Assembly (NCBI GenBank): GCA_038203955.1
Contig: JBBRDK010000004.1
Location: forward strand, 10,115-74,114
Direction: 5' to 3'
DNA from: JALYUA01 sp038203955
GTDB taxonomy: Bacteria > Acidobacteriota > Thermoanaerobaculia > UBA5066 > Gp7-AA6
DNA length: 64,000 bases
Shown in pieces: positions 43,258-52,348 of this stretch (its first letter is position 1; each line of letters begins with the position of its first letter). Below the pieces are notes generated by a model, which was given only the letters and a program-made list of their open reading frames with translations, did not search any database and was not told where the DNA came from. The position numbers were made by a program, and so were the translations under genes.

Positions 43258-45357
43258 GTGACAGAGAGAAAGTCCGCCGCGCGGCAGTCCTCGGCCCCGG
43301 ACCGGCCTCCCTCGCGTCCGAACGGGCATCCCCCGGCGCCTGTGGCGGGGAAGGAGCCGGAGTCCGCAACGCGAAAACTGCGAAACCTGATCGTCGGCAA
43401 GCCGCGCGATCCTATGGACCCTCAGGTGTTCCACCACGTCTCGCTGGTGGCGTTTCTCGCCTGGGTGGGGCTCGGCGCGGACGGGCTCTCCTCCTCCGCC
43501 TACGGCCCCGAGGAAGCGTTCAAGGCGCTCGGGCAGCACATGTATCTCGCCGTCTTCCTCTGCGTGATGATGACCGGCACCGTCTTCGTCATCTCCTTCG
43601 CCTACAGCCTCCTCATCGAGCATTTCCCGGGCGGCGGCGGAGGATATCTCGTCGCCACGAAGCTGCTCGGTCCCCGGTTCGGCGTCGTCTCCGGCTGCGC
43701 GCTCATCGTCGACTACGTCCTCACAATCACGGTCTCGGTAGCCACCGGCTGCGACGCCGTCTTCAGCTTTCTGCCTCGGGCATGGGTCAGCCACAAACTC
43801 ATGACCGAGGTCCTCGTGCTCTGCCTCCTCGTCGTCCTGAACCTGCGAGGCGTCGAGGAGTCGGTGAAGTTCCTGCTGCCCATCTTCCTCGTCTTCGTCG
43901 CCACCCACGTGGTGCTCATCTCTTATGGCCTCATCGATCACTTCTCGGCGCTTCCATCTGTCCTCAAGGGAGCGGTCACGGAAGCGCGCACCACTTCCTC
44001 GGCGATCGGCCTCTTTCCGACGCTGTTCATCCTTTTGCGCGCCTACTCGCTCGGAGGAGGGACGTACACGGGCATCGAAGCCGTCTCGAACGGCGTGCAG
44101 ATCCTTCGGGAGCCCCGGGTCCGGAACGCGAAGCGAACGATGCTGTACATGGCGCTGTCGCTCGCGTTCACCGCGGGCGGAATCCTTTTCTGCTACCTGC
44201 TGATCCACGCCCACTCGGCGCCGGGCAAGACGCTGAACGCCGTTCTGGCCGAGCGGCTCTTCGGGCCGTGGAAGCTCGGCGGGTTCGACATCGGCGGCAC
44301 GCTGGTCATCGTGACCCTGGTCTCGGAAGGGGCGCTGCTCTTCGTCGCCGCCCAGACCGGATTCATCGACGGGCCCCGGATCCTCGCGAACATGGCCGTC
44401 GATTCCTGGGTCCCGCGCCGATTCGCGCAGCTCTCGGACCGGCTGGTGACGAAGAACGGCGTCTTCCTCATGGGGGCCGGCGCGGTCGCGGTCCTTCTCT
44501 ACTCGAAAGGGAAGAGCGATCTCTTGATCCTGATGTACTCGATCAACGTCTTTCTGACCTTCACGCTGACCGAGCTCGGGATGTCGCGCTTCTGGATCAC
44601 GACGCGGAAGAACCCGGAGCACCGGAACTGGCGGCGCAACCTCGCGATACACGGCACCGGGCTGACGATGTGCCTTTCCATCCTGATCGTGAGCATCGTC
44701 GAGAAGTTCACGGAAGGCGGATGGCTGACGGTCGTCGTGACGTCCGCGTTCATCCTCCTCGCGTTCGCGATCCGGCGGCACTACGACAGAGTCCGCGAGC
44801 AGCTTCGCCGGCTGGACGACGTCCTGCTCCACATTCCCGTCCGCCCGCACGAGGCCCCCGAGGGTCCCGTGGACCCCGCGCAGCCCGTCGCCGCCCTTCT
44901 CGTCAACGGGTTCAGCGGCGTCGGAATCCACACGTTCCTGACGATCCAGCAGCTTTTTCCGGGGCAATTCAAGGACTACCTCTTCGTGTCCGTCGGCGTC
45001 ATCGACTCCGCCAGCTTCAAGGGCGCGGACGAGGTCGAGGCTCTCCGGCAGTCGACGCGAGAGAGCCTCGCGAAATACGTCCAGTTTGCGCGGCGATTTG
45101 GATTTCGCGCGGAGGCGCGGGAGGCGATCGCGACGGAGGTCGTCGAGACGCTCGCGGATCTCGCACAGGCGACCCGCGCCGACTATCCCCGCTGCGTGTT
45201 CTTCCTGGGGGCCCTCGTGTTCGAGAAGGACAACATCGCCCACCGGATCCTCCACAACGAGACGGCCCTCGCGATCCAGCGGCGGCTGCAATTTGCGGGC
45301 ATCGAGACGGTCGTCCTGCCCGTCCGGGTCCGGCGACCGGTGGGAAGCGCCGCCTGA
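43258..45357 (+). CDS. APC-superfamily permease, KimA-like (probable potassium uptake)
   Basis: About 699 residues. Pro-rich polar N-terminus, then RKLRNLIVGKPRD and LGADGLSSSAYGPEEAF, a motif shared by KimA/YdaO-type and related APC transporters, followed by about 12 helices (to residue 530) and a soluble C-terminal domain of about 165 residues. KimA proteins import K+ with protons. The setting beside a KdpDE-like system supports K+, but an amino-acid permease cannot be excluded. GTG at 43258 fits the repeat-to-start spacing of the regulon; a GTG at 43243 is the alternative. No c-di-AMP riboswitch is seen. Confidence 0.8.
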   Translation: MTERKSAARQSSAPDRPPSRPNGHPPAPVAGKEPESATRKLRNLIVGKPRDPMDPQVFHHVSLVAFLAWVGLGADGLSSSAYGPEEAFKALGQHMYLAVFLCVMMTGTVFVISFAYSLLIEHFPGGGGGYLVATKLLGPRFGVVSGCALIVDYVLTITVSVATGCDAVFSFLPRAWVSHKLMTEVLVLCLLVVLNLRGVEESVKFLLPIFLVFVATHVVLISYGLIDHFSALPSVLKGAVTEARTTSSAIGLFPTLFILLRAYSLGGGTYTGIEAVSNGVQILREPRVRNAKRTMLYMALSLAFTAGGILFCYLLIHAHSAPGKTLNAVLAERLFGPWKLGGFDIGGTLVIVTLVSEGALLFVAAQTGFIDGPRILANMAVDSWVPRRFAQLSDRLVTKNGVFLMGAGAVAVLLYSKGKSDLLILMYSINVFLTFTLTELGMSRFWITTRKNPEHRNWRRNLAIHGTGLTMCLSILIVSIVEKFTEGGWLTVVVTSAFILLAFAIRRHYDRVREQLRRLDDVLLHIPVRPHEAPEGPVDPAQPVAALLVNGFSGVGIHTFLTIQQLFPGQFKDYLFVSVGVIDSASFKGADEVEALRQSTRESLAKYVQFARRFGFRAEAREAIATEVVETLADLAQATRADYPRCVFFLGALVFEKDNIAHRILHNETALAIQRRLQFAGIETVVLPVRVRRPVGSAA

Positions 45358-45359
45358 TC

Positions 45360-45638
45360 ATGCGGCTTCCGAGCGACTTCCGTTCCTGGGCCCGGGTCGC
45401 CGCGGCGATCCTGGGTCTCATCGCCGCGCCGGTCTCAATCGCGCTCGGGGAGAGTCTCCGGGCGGGGAGTTCGCGGCCCTTCTTTTTCATCGCGGCCGGC
45501 GCGGCGGCGATCGCCGCGGTCGCGCTTATTGCCGGCTCCCTCGACGTGCATGTCGAACCGCGGGCCCGAGCCCGCTCCACGCGAAGGAGCTCGAGACGGA
45601 AGCCGGTGCGCAAGGGGAGGCGCGCCGGATTTCCCTGA
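45360..45638 (+). CDS. Small membrane protein with basic tail
   Basis: About 92 residues with two hydrophobic helices (VAAAILGLIAAPVSIALGE and PFFFIAAGAAAIAAVALIAG) and a 25-residue Arg/Lys-rich tail. Starts 2 bases after the permease stop and is thus co-transcribed. No family recognised; may be an accessory subunit of the permease. A small hairpin (AGAGCG/CGCTCT, 45641-45656) follows the stop. Confidence 0.6.
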   Translation: MRLPSDFRSWARVAAAILGLIAAPVSIALGESLRAGSSRPFFFIAAGAAAIAAVALIAGSLDVHVEPRARARSTRRSSRRKPVRKGRRAGFP

Positions 45639-45662
45639 GAAGAGCGAAAGCGCTCTCGTGGA

Positions 45663-46928
45663 ATGGCCCGCGCGCTTCATGGGACGATGCGCGGGTTCAT
45701 GTCCAGAGCACCGAGTCGGGAAGAGCTGAGGCTCGGCACCCGCGCCTTCAAGGCGAACCCCTATCCGGCCTACGCGCTCCTCCGCAACGAAGCGCCTGTT
45801 CTGCGCGTGGCCCTCCCGGACCGGCGGATCGCCTGGCTCGTGACCCGGTACGACGACATCGCGTCCGTCCTTCGGGATCCTCGGTTCGTGAAGGACAGGA
45901 AGAATGCGTTGACGGCCGCGGAGTTCGGACGGGAACCGTGGATGCCCGGGATCTTCCGTCCGCTGACCCGCAACATGCTCGACGTCGACGCGCCGGACCA
46001 CGGTCGCCTGCGCGGCATCGTTCAGAAGGGTTTCACGCCCAGGTTGGTCGAGCGGATGGCGGAGCGAATTCAGGCGGTCGCCGATGAGTTGCTCGATGGA
46101 GTCCAAGCGGCCGGCCGGATGGACCTGATCCGCGATTACGCGCTCCCGATACCGACCACCATCATCGCGGAGATGCTCGGCGTGCCGGCGGAAGATCGAC
46201 ATCGCTTTCACCGTTGGTCCCGGGTCATCGTGGCCGCCGATCCTTCCGGGCCGGGAATGATCCGGGCGATTCCGAGCGTCCTGAAGTTCCTCCGCTATAT
46301 CCGAAGATTGATAGAACGGCGGAGATCCGGCCCTCGAGACGATCTGATCAGCGCTCTCGTTCTGGCCGAGGAAGAAGGCCAGCGGCTGAATGCAGACGAG
46401 CTCGTGGCGATGATCTTTCTCCTTCTCGTCGCCGGCCACGAGACGACGGTTAACCTGATCGGGAATGGAACCAGGGCGCTCCTCGCGAATCACGGTCAGC
46501 TGGAAATCCTCCGAGCGCACCCGGAACTCGGACAGAAGGCGACCGAGGAGCTGCTGCGATTCGACGGACCTCTGGAATTCGCGACGGAGCGATACGCGCG
46601 CGAGGACGTCGAGATCCGCGGCGCTGCGATCCCGCGGGGAAGCCTCGTCTACGCCGTGCTGGCGTCCGCGAACCGGGACGAGCGGCAGTTCCCCGATCCG
46701 GACGTCCTGGACCTGTCGAGGGACCCGAACCGCCACCTCGCCTTCGGCCTCGGAGTCCACTTCTGTCTCGGAGCACCGCTCGCGCGGCTCGAGGGACGAA
46801 TCGCCATGATGACTCTCCTTCGGCGGGCGCCGGGCCTCAGCCTCGCGGTGCCCGATACGGCTCTCCGGTGGCGGCGGGGGCTCGTTCTTCGCGGACTGGA
46901 ATCCCTGCCGGTCCGGTTCGGGAAATAG
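45663..46928 (+). CDS. Cytochrome P450
   Basis: 421 residues, soluble class I-type monooxygenase. Helix I oxygen motif LVAGHETTVN (about residue 257), ExxR in EELLRFDGPLEFATER and heme loop HLAFGLGVHFCLGAPLARLEG in short FGLGVHFCLG (Cys about residue 368). The length and motifs are those of bacterial CYP107-like proteins. No ferredoxin or reductase gene is adjacent, so electrons come from elsewhere. The substrate is unknown. It lies between a transporter unit and a cation antiporter, with which it shares strand only. Confidence 0.93.
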   Translation: MARALHGTMRGFMSRAPSREELRLGTRAFKANPYPAYALLRNEAPVLRVALPDRRIAWLVTRYDDIASVLRDPRFVKDRKNALTAAEFGREPWMPGIFRPLTRNMLDVDAPDHGRLRGIVQKGFTPRLVERMAERIQAVADELLDGVQAAGRMDLIRDYALPIPTTIIAEMLGVPAEDRHRFHRWSRVIVAADPSGPGMIRAIPSVLKFLRYIRRLIERRRSGPRDDLISALVLAEEEGQRLNADELVAMIFLLLVAGHETTVNLIGNGTRALLANHGQLEILRAHPELGQKATEELLRFDGPLEFATERYAREDVEIRGAAIPRGSLVYAVLASANRDERQFPDPDVLDLSRDPNRHLAFGLGVHFCLGAPLARLEGRIAMMTLLRRAPGLSLAVPDTALRWRRGLVLRGLESLPVRFGK

Positions 46929-46948
46929 AGAACCAGGGGCGTTTGCTG

Positions 46949-48124
46949 ATGGGACCTCATTCGGGACCCGATATCCTCCTCGCTTTTGCGGCCGCGTTGC
47001 TCGGCGCAAAGGTTCTCGGCGAGCTCGCGGAGCGGATTGGGCAACCGTCCGTGCTGGGGGAGCTGCTCGCGGGCGTCATCCTGGGTCCCTCGCTGCTGGG
47101 ATGGGTTCCCGTCTCGGACGCGCTGCTGCTTCTCGCCCAGATCGGAGTGATTCTGCTGCTCTTCGAAGTCGGCCTCGAAACCGACCTCCAGGAGCTCGTC
47201 CGGGTCGGGATTCCTGCGTTGAACGTCGCGCTCGCCGGCATGGTCATGCCATTCGCCGGAGGATTCTTCCTGACACGGGCCCTCGGGCATCCGGTGGTGA
47301 CGTCGGTCTTCGTGGGCGCGGCGCTGACCGCGACGTCGATCGGCATTACCGCCCGGGTTCTGTCGGAGCTCGGCATGCTCGACACGCGGGAGGGGCGCAT
47401 CATCCTCGGCGCGGCGGTCGTCGACGACGTTCTGGGGCTGGTCGTCCTCGCGGTCGTGACCCAGATGGGGAGAGGCGCCGGCGGCGCGGCGGGTACGGTC
47501 GTGCGCGCCGCAGGTCTGGCCATCGGATTTCTGTTGCTGGCCGTCGCCGCCGGGATACCGATCGGACGCCGCCTGATTCGAATCGTCGGACGGGCCAACG
47601 TCCGCGGCGTCCTTCTGTGCGCAGCCGTCGGGCTCGCGCTGCTCATGTCCGTCGCGGCGAAGAGAGCGGGATCCGCGGAGATCGTCGGCGCCTTTGCGAC
47701 GGGGCTCGTTCTCGCGCGGACCAACCGCCGCCACGACATCGACCGCGCCGTCAGGCCCGTGGTGGACGTGTTCGCTCCGCTCTTCTTCGTGGCGGTGGGG
47801 GCCCAGGTCGACGTCGCGTATCTCGATCCTCGAGCGGCCGGAAGCCGGAGCGCGCTCCTGCTGGCGCTCGGCCTCACCGCGGTCGGGTTTGCCGGGAAAT
47901 TTCTGTCGGGGTTTTTCGCCGGACGAGGCACACGCCGCGTCTTCGTCGGAGCGGGAATGGTTCCGCGCGGCGAGGTGGGCCTCATCTTCGCGGCGGCGGG
48001 TCGCGAATCGGGCGTTCTTCCGCCGCAGATCTTCGTTTCCGTGGTGCTCGCCGTCTTCGCCACGACGTTTCTCGCACCGCCGCTCCTGAAGGCTCTTCTT
48101 CCCCGGCAAACGACGGAGGGTTGA
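46949..48124 (+). CDS. CPA2-family cation/proton antiporter
   Basis: About 391 residues, about 12 helices. LAERIGQPSVLGELLAGVILGPSLLGW (core QPSVLGELLAGVILGP) and the ion-site motif GAAVVDDVLGLVVLA with paired Asp are typical of the KefB/NapA group; TSIGITARVLSELG matches the crossed helix. No C-terminal RCK/TrkA domain. ATG at 46949 is chosen over a longer frame that enters the P450 gene. Exchanges Na+ or K+ for protons; the potassium-related genes nearby fit a role in ion balance. Confidence 0.9.
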   Translation: MGPHSGPDILLAFAAALLGAKVLGELAERIGQPSVLGELLAGVILGPSLLGWVPVSDALLLLAQIGVILLLFEVGLETDLQELVRVGIPALNVALAGMVMPFAGGFFLTRALGHPVVTSVFVGAALTATSIGITARVLSELGMLDTREGRIILGAAVVDDVLGLVVLAVVTQMGRGAGGAAGTVVRAAGLAIGFLLLAVAAGIPIGRRLIRIVGRANVRGVLLCAAVGLALLMSVAAKRAGSAEIVGAFATGLVLARTNRRHDIDRAVRPVVDVFAPLFFVAVGAQVDVAYLDPRAAGSRSALLLALGLTAVGFAGKFLSGFFAGRGTRRVFVGAGMVPRGEVGLIFAAAGRESGVLPPQIFVSVVLAVFATTFLAPPLLKALLPRQTTEG

Positions 48125-48242
48125 GCCGGGAGGGTTCCGAATCGGTGGCGGCCCCCTCCGGATCGCGCCGAGGATCACGGAGACTAAGATTCGGGCAATC
48201 CCGGTCCCCCCGGGAGCGGCGTACCGCCGCGAAGGAGGAATC

Positions 48243-48791
48243 ATGACGATCAGGGTCCCCGCCGGCGCCATCCTCGGAACGCTCATGGGAGTCGCGCTTT
48301 GTCCGGGCCAGACAGACGCCTCGAAATCAGCCCGGCCGGTCCCGACCGCCGAGCCCGCGAAGACCGCGGTGGAGAAAACGGCGATGCCTTCGTACGGAAA
48401 GGATTCTCCGATGCGCGTCGTGGCTTCGGAGGACGCTCCGAAAGCGGCGGGGCCCTATTCGCAGGCCGTCGTCGCCGGCGGTTTCCTCTTCGCCGCCGGC
48501 CAGGTCAACCGCGATCCGAAGACGGGCCAGCTCGTCGCCGGGTCGATCGAAGCCGCGGCGGAAAGGGTCCTCGACAACCTGGAGGCGGTCCTCAAGGCGG
48601 ATGGACTCACCTGGGCGGACGTCGTCAAGACCACGGTGTACCTGACGAAGGCGGACGATTTCGCACCGCTGAACGGCGTTTACGGCAAGCGTATGGGCGA
48701 GGCGAAACCGGCACGGTCGACGGTCGTCGTGGCCGGTCTGCCGGGCGGCGCCATGCTCGAGATCGACCTGGTCGCCCGCGCCAGGCGCTGA
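48243..48791 (+). CDS. RidA/YjgF-family protein with predicted export signal
   Basis: 182 residues. The C-terminal 125 residues are a RidA domain (APKAAGPYSQAVVAGGFLFAAGQ, catalytic Arg in KPARSTVVVAGLP), which in cytoplasmic relatives removes reactive imines. The first 45 residues are extra: a hydrophobic start (VPAGAILGTLMGVALC) ending in Cys/Gln and a Lys/Ala/Pro linker, suggesting export, possibly as a lipoprotein. AAGGAGG stands before the ATG. TAAGAT (48185-48190) is a possible -10. Confidence 0.88.
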   Translation: MTIRVPAGAILGTLMGVALCPGQTDASKSARPVPTAEPAKTAVEKTAMPSYGKDSPMRVVASEDAPKAAGPYSQAVVAGGFLFAAGQVNRDPKTGQLVAGSIEAAAERVLDNLEAVLKADGLTWADVVKTTVYLTKADDFAPLNGVYGKRMGEAKPARSTVVVAGLPGGAMLEIDLVARARR

Positions 48792-49119
48792 CGGAGGCCT
48801 CGCGCCGAGGCCAGGCGCCGCCTTGCCGTCGACGCAGCGGAGGCGCGCCCATGGGCGAGGGGTCAGGCTGCCGTTCCCGATCCCAACGGCAGAGAGAGGA
48901 CGACGAGCCCGTCCCCGGATGTACGATAGCCGACAAGTCGTGGTATGCTTGAGACGTCTTTCGACCCGCGGACCTATGGTTGCCCGCCTCCTGGAGACCG
49001 GCATTGAACCTTCAATCGCTTCCACAGGCGATCAGAGACCGGAGCAGGAAAAGTCTTCCGGGTGCCCCGAAGGGGCCTGACACCCGCAGAAGGCTGGTCC
49101 TACTCCTCCGCGTGTTCCC
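48792..49119 (+). other. Gene-free region with possible structured 5' leader
   Basis: No coding frame is convincing in these 328 bases. An extended -10 like TGGTATGCT lies at 48941-48949. Further down, 49055-49092 can fold as a three-part stem: CTTC/GAAG, GGGTG/CACCC and CCCC-GAA-GGGG. It stands about 28 bases before the kinase ATG at 49120, which has no good ribosome site. It may be a regulatory leader; I match it to no known riboswitch. Confidence 0.4.
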
Positions 49120-50292
49120 ATGATGCACGAATTTTTATCCGTACATCGCGCCGAGCTGATCGATCGGTGCCGACTGAAAGTCGCGCAAAGGCTCTCACCC
49201 GCCCCCACGGAAGCGGAGCTCGAGCACGGAATTCCTCTCTTCCTGGATCAGCTGGTCAAGACGCTCAAGCTGGAACAGGCGCTGCAGCCGATGCGGAGCC
49301 GCGCGGTGTCCGGTCCCGCGGGCGGCGAAGGTTCGGATGCGCATCTCTCGGAGATCGGGGAAGGCGCCGCCAGGCATGGGCGCGAGTTGCTACAGGATGG
49401 GTTCACGATAGACCAGGTCGTTCACGATTATGGAGATCTCTGCCAGGCCATCACCGACCTCGCGTTCGAGGTCAATGCGCCAATCGAGATAGACGAATTT
49501 CGAACCCTCAACCGTTGCCTGGACAACGCCATCGCCGCCGCCGTCTCAGAGTTCAACTTTCAGGGCGACCTGGGTTCTCAGAGCAAGCAGGCCGACGCGC
49601 TGAACGAGCGGCTGGGCTTTTTCGCGCACGAGCTGCGCAATCTCCTGAATTCGGCCACGCTCGCGGTCGCGGCGATGAAGGCGGGCAAAGTAGGACTCGG
49701 CGGCGCGACGGGTGCCGTGTTGGACCGGAGCCTGGCGGGGATCGGAACTCTCATCGATCGGTCCCTGGCGGAGGTTCGATTAACCGCCGGACTCCCATCC
49801 AGCCGTGAGCTGTTTTCGCTCTCAGATTTCATCGTGGAAGTGAAGCTCTCCGCCTCTCTTCAGGCGCAGGTTAAGGAATGCCTGTTTTCCGTATCCAGCG
49901 TCGATTCGCGACTCGCGATCGATGCAGATCGGGACATCCTTTTTTCTGCGGTCGGAAATCTGCTCCAGAACGCATTCAAGTTCACCCGGCCTGGGACAGA
50001 AGTAACCCTGACGGCTCATGCCGCCGGGGAACGCATCCGGATCGAGGTCGCGGACCATTGCGGCGGTCTGCCGCCTGGCGATACGGAGAATTTGTTTCTC
50101 CCGTTCGCCCAGGACGCTTCCGACAAGACCGGACTGGGCCTTGGACTATGCATCGCCCGCGAAGGTGTCGGGGCGAGCGGCGGAGCTCTCACCGTCCGAA
50201 ACATCCCCGAGACCGGATGTGTCTTCACGATCGATTTGCCCCTTCGGTCGCTGCCCGAGCTGCACCCGCTGGCGGACCGCCGCGCCCGATAG
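49120..50292 (+). CDS. Cytoplasmic sensor histidine kinase with RsbRD-like N-terminus
   Basis: 390 residues without membrane helices. N-terminal all-helical part (residues 1-150; FLSVHRAELIDRCRLKV, and DGFTIDQVVHDYGDLCQAI) resembles the RsbRD sensor domain. Phospho-His in GFFAHELRNLLNSATLA; ATPase with AVGNLLQNAFKFTRPGTEV, VADHCGGLPPG and KTGLGLGLCIAREGV. Codon use has slightly lower G+C than neighbours. No adjacent response regulator. Signal unknown. Confidence 0.88.
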   Translation: MMHEFLSVHRAELIDRCRLKVAQRLSPAPTEAELEHGIPLFLDQLVKTLKLEQALQPMRSRAVSGPAGGEGSDAHLSEIGEGAARHGRELLQDGFTIDQVVHDYGDLCQAITDLAFEVNAPIEIDEFRTLNRCLDNAIAAAVSEFNFQGDLGSQSKQADALNERLGFFAHELRNLLNSATLAVAAMKAGKVGLGGATGAVLDRSLAGIGTLIDRSLAEVRLTAGLPSSRELFSLSDFIVEVKLSASLQAQVKECLFSVSSVDSRLAIDADRDILFSAVGNLLQNAFKFTRPGTEVTLTAHAAGERIRIEVADHCGGLPPGDTENLFLPFAQDASDKTGLGLGLCIAREGVGASGGALTVRNIPETGCVFTIDLPLRSLPELHPLADRRAR

Positions 50293-50424
50293 CTAGAGAT
50301 AAATCCGACCGACCCGTTCGCTCGGCGGCGGTAGGATACCGATGCTCGCGGTGTTGCCCATGAGACAGAGAACGCTCTTGTAAGGTCGGCGATTCCGTGG
50401 GCCGGGACCAGAGGGAGGCAAGCG

Positions 50425-51678
50425 ATGTTTCGACGCACGCTGCTGTTGGCCGGATTTCTCGTCGCCGCTTCGTGGCCGTCTGCGGAGAACGCTCTCGGGC
50501 AGGCCGACGACGCGACTTTGCGCGCCTTGGCGGCTTCGATCGATCGAATCGCGGATCCGGCCGGGGCGCCCCGGGGTGCGGGCAAGTCCGAGCTTGCGCG
50601 TGCCAAGACCGCGCTCTCGGGCCGCAGCGTGCTGGCGGCCTGCCCCTCTCTGCGTATCGCCTGCGGCGATTCGGTCTCCGGGCAACTCTCGACCTCCAGC
50701 TGCGCGCTCAAGGACGGAAGCTTCGTCGACACCTACTACTTCAACGGGCTCGCTGGTCAGACGGTGACGATCAGCATGACATCGCCGACCTTCGATACCT
50801 TCCTGTTTCTGAACGATCCCTTCGGCAGCCGTGTGGCTTCGAATGACGACTTCGGCGGGAGCACGAACGCGCGCATCGTTTTCACACTCCCGACGACCGG
50901 CGCCTGGTCGATCCAGGCGAACAGTCTGGCAACAGGGACGGTCGGCAACTACAACTTGTCTTTGGCGTGCACGTCCTCCTCGAGCTGCAACTCTGTCGGC
51001 ACGCTGATCTGCGGGGTCCCGGTCACAGGCTCCCTCACGGCGACGGACTGCGCGGCGGGCGGCACCGTGAACGCGTTCGTGGATTTGTACGACTTCGACG
51101 CCACAGCGGGCGTTCCGATCGTCGTCACATACTCCGCGCCCCTCATCCCTCTTCTCCTGACGATCCAGGATCCCTCGAGCGGGTCGGTCCTCGCATCCAA
51201 AGGCGGTACGGGGAGCATCTCCCTCTCCTACACACCCGCCTACACGGGCCGGCACCTCGTCGGGGTCACGAGCTCGCAGGCCCAGGCCACGGGGCCCTAT
51301 TCCCTTGCAGTCAACTGCGGCTTGAGCGCGGGCTGCGTGCCGGGCGCAAACGCGCTGTGCTTGAACAACGGGCGCTTCCGCGTGACCGCGAGCTTCCAGT
51401 CCTCGGACGGATCCGGAGCGGGTCAGGCGGTTCCGCTGACGGGCGATACCGGCTATTTCTGGTTTTTCACCGGGACTAACGTCGAGATGGTCGTGAAGGT
51501 GGTCAACGGCTGTTCCTTCAATTCTCGCTACTGGACGTTCGCCGGCGGTCTCACCAACGTCGCAGTGACGCTCACGGTCATCGACACGCAGAACGGCTCG
51601 ACCAGGACCTACGTCAATCCCGCCGGAACCGCCTTCGCGCCGATTCAGGACACTGCGGCCTTCAGTCGCTGCCCGTGA
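50425..51678 (+). CDS. Secreted protein with two PPC-like domains and a shared C-terminal domain
   Basis: 417 residues. Signal peptide (RRTLLLAGFLVAASWPSAE). Two beta-sandwich domains resembling bacterial pre-peptidase C-terminal (PPC) domains: residues 75-170 (DTYYFNGLAGQTVTISM, DTFLFLNDPFGSRVASNDDF) and 180-300 (DLYDFDATAGVPIVVTYS, TGRHLVGVTS). A final domain of about 110 residues begins CVPGANALCLNNGRFRV and ends IQDTAAF; the same domain ends the Vgb-like protein at 55238-56599. Eight or more Cys suggest disulfides. GGGAGG precedes the ATG. No enzyme domain; probably surface or matrix binding. Confidence 0.82.
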   Translation: MFRRTLLLAGFLVAASWPSAENALGQADDATLRALAASIDRIADPAGAPRGAGKSELARAKTALSGRSVLAACPSLRIACGDSVSGQLSTSSCALKDGSFVDTYYFNGLAGQTVTISMTSPTFDTFLFLNDPFGSRVASNDDFGGSTNARIVFTLPTTGAWSIQANSLATGTVGNYNLSLACTSSSSCNSVGTLICGVPVTGSLTATDCAAGGTVNAFVDLYDFDATAGVPIVVTYSAPLIPLLLTIQDPSSGSVLASKGGTGSISLSYTPAYTGRHLVGVTSSQAQATGPYSLAVNCGLSAGCVPGANALCLNNGRFRVTASFQSSDGSGAGQAVPLTGDTGYFWFFTGTNVEMVVKVVNGCSFNSRYWTFAGGLTNVAVTLTVIDTQNGSTRTYVNPAGTAFAPIQDTAAFSRCP

Positions 51679-51874
51679 GCTCACGCTCTCGGCAGTGACC
51701 GGGCAGGCGGCGATCTTCGCCTGATCCGCGTCGAAACTGGGCCCCGGCCGAGGCGCTCCCGATGACGGCGAGGACGAGACCGATCGCCGTCCGCCACGTC
51801 GTCGAGCGCGACCGTCACAGACCCCGTTGAGCGGGACGGCCACCGCGAGATGAGAGAACTCTCACGCTGGCCCA

Positions 51875-51903
51875 TTGATTCCTCAAGGACTTGCGACTAG
51901 GAT
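51875..51903 (+). promoter_or_regulatory. Promoter of tRNA-Leu
   Basis: -35 TTGATT (51875-51880), 17-base spacer, -10 TAGGAT (51898-51903), 10 bases before the mature tRNA. Good match to the housekeeping sigma pattern. Confidence 0.75.
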
Positions 51904-51913
51904 CTGCCCTCCC

Positions 51914-51998
51914 GCGAAAGTGGCGGAACTGGTAGACGCGCAGGTTTCAGGAACCTGTGGAGCAATCCGTGGGGGTTCGAGTCCCCCCTTTCGCACCA
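51914..51998 (+). tRNA. tRNA-Leu (anticodon CAG)
   Basis: 85 bases including encoded CCA. Acceptor GCGAAAG pairs with CTTTCGC; D arm GGCGGAACTGGTAGACGC; anticodon stem CAGGT/ACCTG around loop TTCAGGA (anticodon CAG); long class II variable arm; T arm GGGGGTTCGAGTCCCCC. Reads CUG codons. Confidence 0.97.
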
Positions 51999-52161
51999 AT
52001 CCTCATCGCCTCTTCCTCGGCATTCGTTGGACGCGCAACTTCCTTTGATTCTCGCTTTGCGGAAAGCGTAACAGCCACGCGCGTCGCGTGACCGGAGCGA
52101 CCGGAGCGGAACGGTGCAACCCTTTCGGCTGCGTCGGCCACAGAGGGGCAGGAGGTTGACA

Positions 52162-52325
52162 ATGCCCTTGCCTCTTTCGCCCTCGGCTCTCCTCGTTCTT
52201 CTCGCGCTCCCTCTCGTGACGGTGGTGTCGGAGCCGGCACGCGCCGCAGAACCCGTCCTGCCGGCCCGCACGATGTTCGAGCGCTTTCGTGCGCTCGAGG
52301 GAGCGTGGGAGGGATCGAGCACTAG
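52162..52325 (+). pseudogene. Truncated secreted protein gene (DUF1579-like N-terminus)
   Basis: ATG at 52162 follows AGGAGG at 7 bases. The product begins with a signal peptide (PSALLVLLALPLVTVVSEPARAA) and then FERFRALEGAWEGSST, which resembles the start of DUF1579-type proteins. After about residue 54 the likeness stops, and the frame runs antisense into the response regulator gene until a stop at 52414-52416. The rest of the gene seems lost by deletion or rearrangement near 52325. Convergent with the regulator remnant. Confidence 0.55.
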
Positions 52326-52348
52326 CCGCGGGTCTTGCCGGCCTGTCC

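Noticed and set aside
45641..45656. Hairpin AGAGCG/CGCTCT as an intrinsic terminator after the small membrane gene
   Set aside because: Six-pair stem without a T tract; too weak to call, and transcription may continue into the P450 gene.
48921..49119. Cobalamin riboswitch or RNase P RNA suggested by GGAAAAGTC and CACCCGCAG segments
   Set aside because: Only short fragments resemble these RNAs, and the order and pairing of the conserved cores do not fit.
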